Part shown: positions 13,277-16,627 of the stretch, piece after piece
Numbering within the stretch: the stretch's first letter is position 1
Layout of the letters: each line of letters begins with the position of its first letter
Assembly: GCA_949502025.1 (NCBI GenBank)
Contig: CATBCG010000085.1
Location: forward strand, 1-16,627
DNA from: MGBC131033 sp910585655
Lineage (GTDB): Bacteria; Bacillota; Clostridia; Lachnospirales; Lachnospiraceae
DNA length: 16,627 nt
Reading direction: 5' to 3'
Program-made: the position numbers and the translations under genes
The notes under the pieces: model-generated
The model's input: the letters and a program-made list of their open reading frames with translations, nothing else
The model's database searches: none
Told to the model about the DNA's origin: nothing

Positions 13277-14611
13277 ATGGATTTATTTGATTATATGCGA
13301 GAAGCGAACATGAAACAGGAGGCACCGTTAGCTTCCAGGCTTCGCCCCGCCACGTTAGAAGAGGTAGTGGGTCAGGAGCATATCATTGGAAAAAACAAGC
13401 TGCTTTATCGTGCTATCAAAGCGGATAAACTTAGCTCTTTGATTTTTTATGGTCCGCCCGGAACCGGCAAAACCACCTTGGCGCAGGTAATTGCCAATAC
13501 GACCAGCGCACAGTTTACTCAGATGAATGCCACCGTCGCCGGAAAAAAGGATATGGAAGAGGTCGTAGCGAATGCCAAAGCAAGTGCCGGAATGTATGGG
13601 AAAAAGACCATTTTATTTATTGATGAAATCCATCGTTTCCATAAAGGACAGCAAGATTATCTGCTTCCCTTCGTAGAAGACGGCACGCTGATTCTCATTG
13701 GGGCAACGACGGAGAATCCTTATTTTGAAGTCAACAGCGCTCTCCTTTCCCGTTCTGCGGTATTTGAATTAAAGCCTTTAAGCCCAGAGAATATCAAAAC
13801 TCTTTTGCAGCGGGCGGTTACGGATACCGAACGAGGAATGGGTATTTACGGGGCTGTCTTAGAACACGAAGCCCTGGAATTTTTAGCCGATATTTGTGGT
13901 GGAGACGCCAGAGCTGCTCTAAACGCTCTTGAGCTTGGTATTTTAACTACAGAAAAAAGTGCAGATGGAACCATTCATATCACACTGGATACTGCGGCAG
14001 AATGTATCCAAAAGCGGGTCGTTTGCTATGACAAAACAGGGGATAATCATTATGATACCGTCTCCGCCTTTATCAAAAGCATGCGTGGCTCCGATCCGGA
14101 CGCCGCTGTTTATTATTTGGCGCGGATGCTCTCTGCCGGGGAAGATCTTACCTTTCTTTGCCGGCGGATCATGATCTGTGCTGCAGAGGACGTAGGAAAC
14201 GCCGACCCGCAGGCGTTAGTCATCGCCACTTCTGCCGCCCAGGCAGTCGAACGAATTGGTATGCCGGAAGCGCAGCTCATTCTTTCTCAAGCCGTTCTTT
14301 ATATCGCCTGCGCTCCAAAAAGCAATGCTGCCTGTCGTGCCATTTCTTCCGCCATGAAAGCGGTAGAAGCCGGATCTGCCTCTAAAGGAAGTTCCTTGGC
14401 TATCCCGGCTCATTTAATGGACGCCCATTACAAAGGCGCCGCCAAGCTAGGGCATGGGCTTGACTACCAATATCCGCATGATTATCCGGGACACTATGTA
14501 GCGCAGCAATATCTCCCCGACGCCCTGCTCGGCAGCCGTTTTTATGAACCGACGGATCTGGGGTATGAAGCGCGGATCAAAGAACATTTAGCACAGCTAG
14601 GAAAGAGTTGA
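13277..14611 (+). CDS. rarA: Replication-associated recombination ATPase RarA (MgsA)
   Basis: A 444-aa AAA+ clamp-loader-like ATPase that acts at stalled replication forks and interacts with single-strand binding protein. Motifs: SRLRPATLEEVVGQEHI at 20-36, Walker A GPPGTGKTT (59-67), Walker B LFIDEIH (113-119), sensor 1 GATTEN (142-147), and a C-terminal tetramerisation region with SDPDAAVYYLARML and AEDVGNADPQAL. Size matches the E. coli enzyme closely. The ribosome site AAAGAGG is 11 nt from the ATG, slightly long. It is transcribed divergently from DUF4250-mntP and overlaps functionally with a following HD gene 4 nt downstream, an operon pair. Confidence 0.96.
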   Translation: MDLFDYMREANMKQEAPLASRLRPATLEEVVGQEHIIGKNKLLYRAIKADKLSSLIFYGPPGTGKTTLAQVIANTTSAQFTQMNATVAGKKDMEEVVANAKASAGMYGKKTILFIDEIHRFHKGQQDYLLPFVEDGTLILIGATTENPYFEVNSALLSRSAVFELKPLSPENIKTLLQRAVTDTERGMGIYGAVLEHEALEFLADICGGDARAALNALELGILTTEKSADGTIHITLDTAAECIQKRVVCYDKTGDNHYDTVSAFIKSMRGSDPDAAVYYLARMLSAGEDLTFLCRRIMICAAEDVGNADPQALVIATSAAQAVERIGMPEAQLILSQAVLYIACAPKSNAACRAISSAMKAVEAGSASKGSSLAIPAHLMDAHYKGAAKLGHGLDYQYPHDYPGHYVAQQYLPDALLGSRFYEPTDLGYEARIKEHLAQLGKS

Positions 14612-14615
14612 TTTT

Positions 14616-15143
14616 ATGAATCGTTTTTTTAGACCTAATCTGACTTCCTGCAGACTGGCTTCTTCGGATTGCCGTCTGTTAAAAAAACAACTGGCTGATT
14701 TGGAACTTCATACCAGGCTAGACCGTTTAAAAAACTACATTCAGCATGGGGACACCTCCTGCTATATGCACAGCCTAGCAGTCGCCTATGTCAGTTTTTT
14801 TATTGCCCGCAGACTTCATCTGCATTGCCATATTACGAGTCTTTTAATAGGCGCCCTGCTCCACGACTATTTTCTCTACGACTGGCATGAGCGGAACCAA
14901 AGTGTCCGCTGGCACGGCTTCCGTCATCCTGGTATTGCCTTAAAAAATGCCAACAGGGACTGGCAACTTGACAAGCTGGAGAGCGATATCATCAAACATC
15001 ATATGTTCCCGCTGACCCCTGTGCCGCCTACTCATACCGAAAGCGTCATTGTCTGTATTGCCGACAAACTCTGCTCTACCTACGAAGTATTTTACAAAGG
15101 TGTATATGGGCGTCTAAAACGGGAGCTACATATCAAAACCTGA
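14616..15143 (+). CDS. HD-domain protein, probable phosphohydrolase
   Basis: A 175-aa protein with an HD-type metal site: His52 in YMHSLAV, the HD pair His83-Asp84 in GALLHDYF, His128/His129 in IIKHHMFP and Asp150 in CIADKLCST. This spacing is normal for HD phosphohydrolases, which act on phosphate esters or nucleotides. I cannot assign a substrate. The start is 4 nt after the rarA stop, and its ribosome site (AGGAAAGAG) lies in the last codons of rarA, so translation is coupled. The linkage with rarA hints at a nucleic-acid or nucleotide-pool role, but that is inference only. Confidence 0.85.
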   Translation: MNRFFRPNLTSCRLASSDCRLLKKQLADLELHTRLDRLKNYIQHGDTSCYMHSLAVAYVSFFIARRLHLHCHITSLLIGALLHDYFLYDWHERNQSVRWHGFRHPGIALKNANRDWQLDKLESDIIKHHMFPLTPVPPTHTESVIVCIADKLCSTYEVFYKGVYGRLKRELHIKT

Positions 15144-15253
15144 TTTCTCATTCACACCGGCACATATTTTTTCCAAACCCGGACACACTACCTATAGCAG
15201 CAGATAAGGAAATGTCTGCCTTGCAAATCACCTATAGAAAGGTTGTGTACCCA

Positions 15254-15436
15254 ATGGCGGGAAAACAAACGGGAAAACAGTCAGGAAAGGGCTTTCCGTC
15301 CCTAGACGATATGAACGTCAGCTCTGCTACCGAATGTACCGGGCTGATGTACCGTCCTCCTCTGGACGAGGACGAGTTGGATTCCTATAAGGATCTCTAT
15401 GATCTGGAATACAGCGACATTGACGACGGGGTGTAA
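15254..15436 (+). CDS. Small acidic protein of unknown function
   Basis: A 60-aa protein with a basic, glycine/lysine-rich start (MAGKQTGKQSGKG), the centre FPSLDDMNVSSATECTGLMY and an acidic tail rich in Asp, Glu and Tyr. The central stretch resembles short conserved Lachnospiraceae proteins I have seen unannotated; I do not know a function. The frame is open from 15212, which would add 14 residues; that ATG has AAGGAA too close to it. The 15254 ATG has AGAAAGG 11 nt upstream. Either start is possible. It lies 110 nt after the HD gene and directly before a strong terminator, so it is the last gene of the rarA unit or has a weak promoter of its own. No cysteine pairs or membrane segment; one Cys only. 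Confidence 0.65.
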   Translation: MAGKQTGKQSGKGFPSLDDMNVSSATECTGLMYRPPLDEDELDSYKDLYDLEYSDIDDGV

Positions 15437-15463
15437 CGGGGTGCGAATCGGTTGACATCCTGT

Positions 15464-15503
15464 AAAAAGCACAGGCGATTACAAGACTGCCTGTGCTTTT
15501 TTT
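15464..15503 (+). terminator. Intrinsic terminator of the rarA unit
   Basis: Stem AGCACAGGC (15468-15476) / GCCTGTGCT (15489-15497) with a 12-nt loop and seven T. Five A precede the stem, so it may work in both directions. It is 34 of 37 positions identical to the terminator at 16454-16494, with all three differences in the loop. Confidence 0.92.
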
Positions 15504-15552
15504 CTGAACCTCCTTTTATATGGAACCTCTATTTTTTTGAATGATGAAATAG

Positions 15553-15581
15553 TTGAATTTATCCCATAAATTTCGTATAAT
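15553..15581 (+). promoter_or_regulatory. Promoter of the interrupted PDDEXK gene
   Basis: TTGAAT (15553-15558), 17-nt spacer, perfect TATAAT (15576-15581), then AAAGGAGG four nt before the ATG at 15600. The expression signals look intact although the gene itself is broken. Confidence 0.8.
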
Positions 15582-15599
15582 AGACTAAAAGGAGGCATT

Positions 15600-16442
15600 A
15601 TGAAAGAGAAACAAAATCAAAATAAAAACATAGATAAACCAAAAACCAACAGGAAAAAGAGCAGTCAGCCCAAAAAACGAATAGAGGACTATATTCCTTG
15701 GGAAGATTTAAAGATTACCAATGAAATTGATCATATTGAATATCCTGAATTACAAAAAGAAATGAAACCTGACCGAGATGCTAAAAGTATTCGTCTGGAC
15801 GTCTATATAAGGGATAATAAAGGAACGATTTATGCTATTGAAATGCAGATGATTGATACAAAGGAACTACCAAAACGAACCAGATATTATCAGGGAATTA
15901 TGGATTTATAATAATTAGATAAAGGGCAATCTTACAAAAATCTACCGCAAACCTATATTATTTTCATTTGTCCATTCGATCTGTTTGGAAAAGGCAGGCA
16001 CTTATACTCCTTTGAGAATTTCTGCAAAGAAGATAAGGAACTTGCCCTTGGCGATCAAACAGCAAAAATTTTCCTAAATGCTGATAGTACAATGAAAGAT
16101 ATCAGCCATGGTTTAGAGGAATTTTTAAATTATGTAGCAGGAACTACTTCCAATGATTCTTTCGTTAAAAAGCTGGAAGCTGCTTTAACGGAAGCAAAGA
16201 AAAACAGGAAATGGAGGCAGGAATATATGACATTGTTAATGCGGGATCAGGAAAACCTAGAAAAAGGACGGAAGCAGGGAATAAAAATCGGCGCTGTTTA
16301 TGGATGGATATTAGCGTATAAAGACGACAACCTACCAGACGAAGTAATTGTAAAAAAGCTGCAAAATCGTTTCCACTTTTCTGAAGATGAAGCCTGGAAA
16401 TACTTAGAAGAAACTCCTCTTTATGAAACAATTGACCTATGA
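15600..16442 (+). pseudogene. Interrupted PDDEXK nuclease / Rpn-like transposase-family gene
   Basis: One frame runs from 15600 to 16442 (280 codons) but is broken by two adjacent TAA codons at 15909-15914. The first part (103 aa) has a Lys-rich start, then IEDYIPWEDLKITN, HIEYPELQKEM and the nuclease core RLDVYIRDNKGTIYAIEMQ (Asp, then ExQ). Past the stops the same frame continues LDKGQSYKNLPQTYIIFICP, then FGKGRHLYSFENFC, and a KGRKQGIKIG coil-like tail. This is the layout of PF12784-type PDDEXK proteins common in Lachnospiraceae. From family memory, about 25 residues (the NDFMF...LLE helix) are missing between KITN and EIDHIEYP, a second lesion. The second half has no ribosome site at its first ATG (16092). 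It is most likely a decaying accessory gene; a two-fragment product is unlikely. Promoter and terminator are intact. Confidence 0.8.
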
Positions 16443-16453
16443 CAACCATTTTT

Positions 16454-16494
16454 AAAAAGCACAGGCGGTTCTAAGACTGCCTGTGCTTTTCTTT
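16454..16494 (+). terminator. Intrinsic terminator after the PDDEXK pseudogene
   Basis: Stem AGCACAGGC (16458-16466) / GCCTGTGCT (16479-16487), 12-nt loop, tail TTTCTTT after the stem. It begins 11 nt after the stop codon. The group IIC intron starts at 16496, one base after the T-rich tail. Confidence 0.9.
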
Positions 16495-16495
16495 G

Positions 16496-16627
16496 GTGCG
16501 CCCAGTATGGGCGCAATCTAATCGGTGAAAGTCCGTAACACGCCCTGGTAGTGGGAAGTGTATAGCCAAGAGCAAGGGTGTCCATCGTGAGGTGGAATCT
16601 GAAGAAAGCTTTAGGCAAAGCTCTGGT
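16496..16627 (+). mobile_element. Group IIC intron, 5' end (domain I), leaves window on the right
   Basis: Starts GTGCGCCCAG and carries GGTGAAAGTCC, GCAAGGGTGTCC and GGAATCTGAAG in the order expected for domain I of a group IIC intron. It is inserted after a terminator, with 5' exon ending TTTG as at the left end. Identical over 132 nt to the reverse complement of 1-132. The intron body and any reverse transcriptase/maturase are beyond the window. Confidence 0.85.

Noticed and set aside
16421..16618. Open frame on the minus strand at the right end (65 aa)
   Set aside because: It is antisense to the terminator and group II intron RNA, and has no family likeness; intron sequence is structural RNA.
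1..16627. 132-nt terminal inverted repeats of a composite transposon
   Set aside because: The repeat starts exactly at a group II intron 5' end (GTGCG) after terminators and matches intron domain I motifs; no transposase or target-site duplication is visible.

Overview
The window looks like chromosomal DNA of an anaerobic Firmicute, most likely a Lachnospiraceae-type gut Clostridium. I infer this from the family mix (tandem PepF, DUF4250, DUF4234/DUF2752, MntP, a PDDEXK 'Rpn-like' gene), strong AGGAGG ribosome sites, sigma-A style promoters and group IIC introns placed after intrinsic terminators. No rRNA, tRNA, CRISPR array or phage module was found. Both ends are the same 132-nt sequence in inverted orientation, the 5' end of a group IIC intron reading outward, so the window is probably one assembly contig broken at a multicopy intron.

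Most of the left three quarters is read on the minus strand. From left to right it holds: a cytoplasmic GH13 alpha-amylase-family enzyme (199-1890); a DUF4143-type AAA ATPase (1954-3183); two tandem oligoendopeptidase F paralogues (3396-5195 and 5230-7026) behind one promoter and a structured leader; a DUF4234 + DUF2752 membrane-protein pair (7223-8057) with its own promoter; an M20 amidohydrolase of the AbgB type (8217-9662); a three-gene polar amino acid ABC transporter (9792-12061); and mntP preceded by a small DUF4250 gene (12263-13045).

The right quarter is on the plus strand: rarA, an HD-domain gene and a small acidic protein, ending at a strong terminator (15503). A decayed PDDEXK nuclease-like gene (15600-16442) follows, with an intact promoter and a terminator almost identical to the previous one, and then the second intron.

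The middle of the window has a nitrogen-scavenging theme: PepF enzymes cut oligopeptides, the ABC system imports amino acids, and the M20 enzyme probably removes an amide or acyl group from an imported compound. Two sequence signals support coordinated control. First, a pair of ARG-box-like sites, 18 bp each with a 3-bp gap, lies just upstream of the transporter promoter and suggests ArgR/AhrC control and basic amino acid uptake. Second, stem-loops with different stems but a shared 17-nt apical core lie upstream of both the first PepF gene and the M20 gene on the same strand. This second signal is the best candidate here for an undescribed RNA or repeat element.
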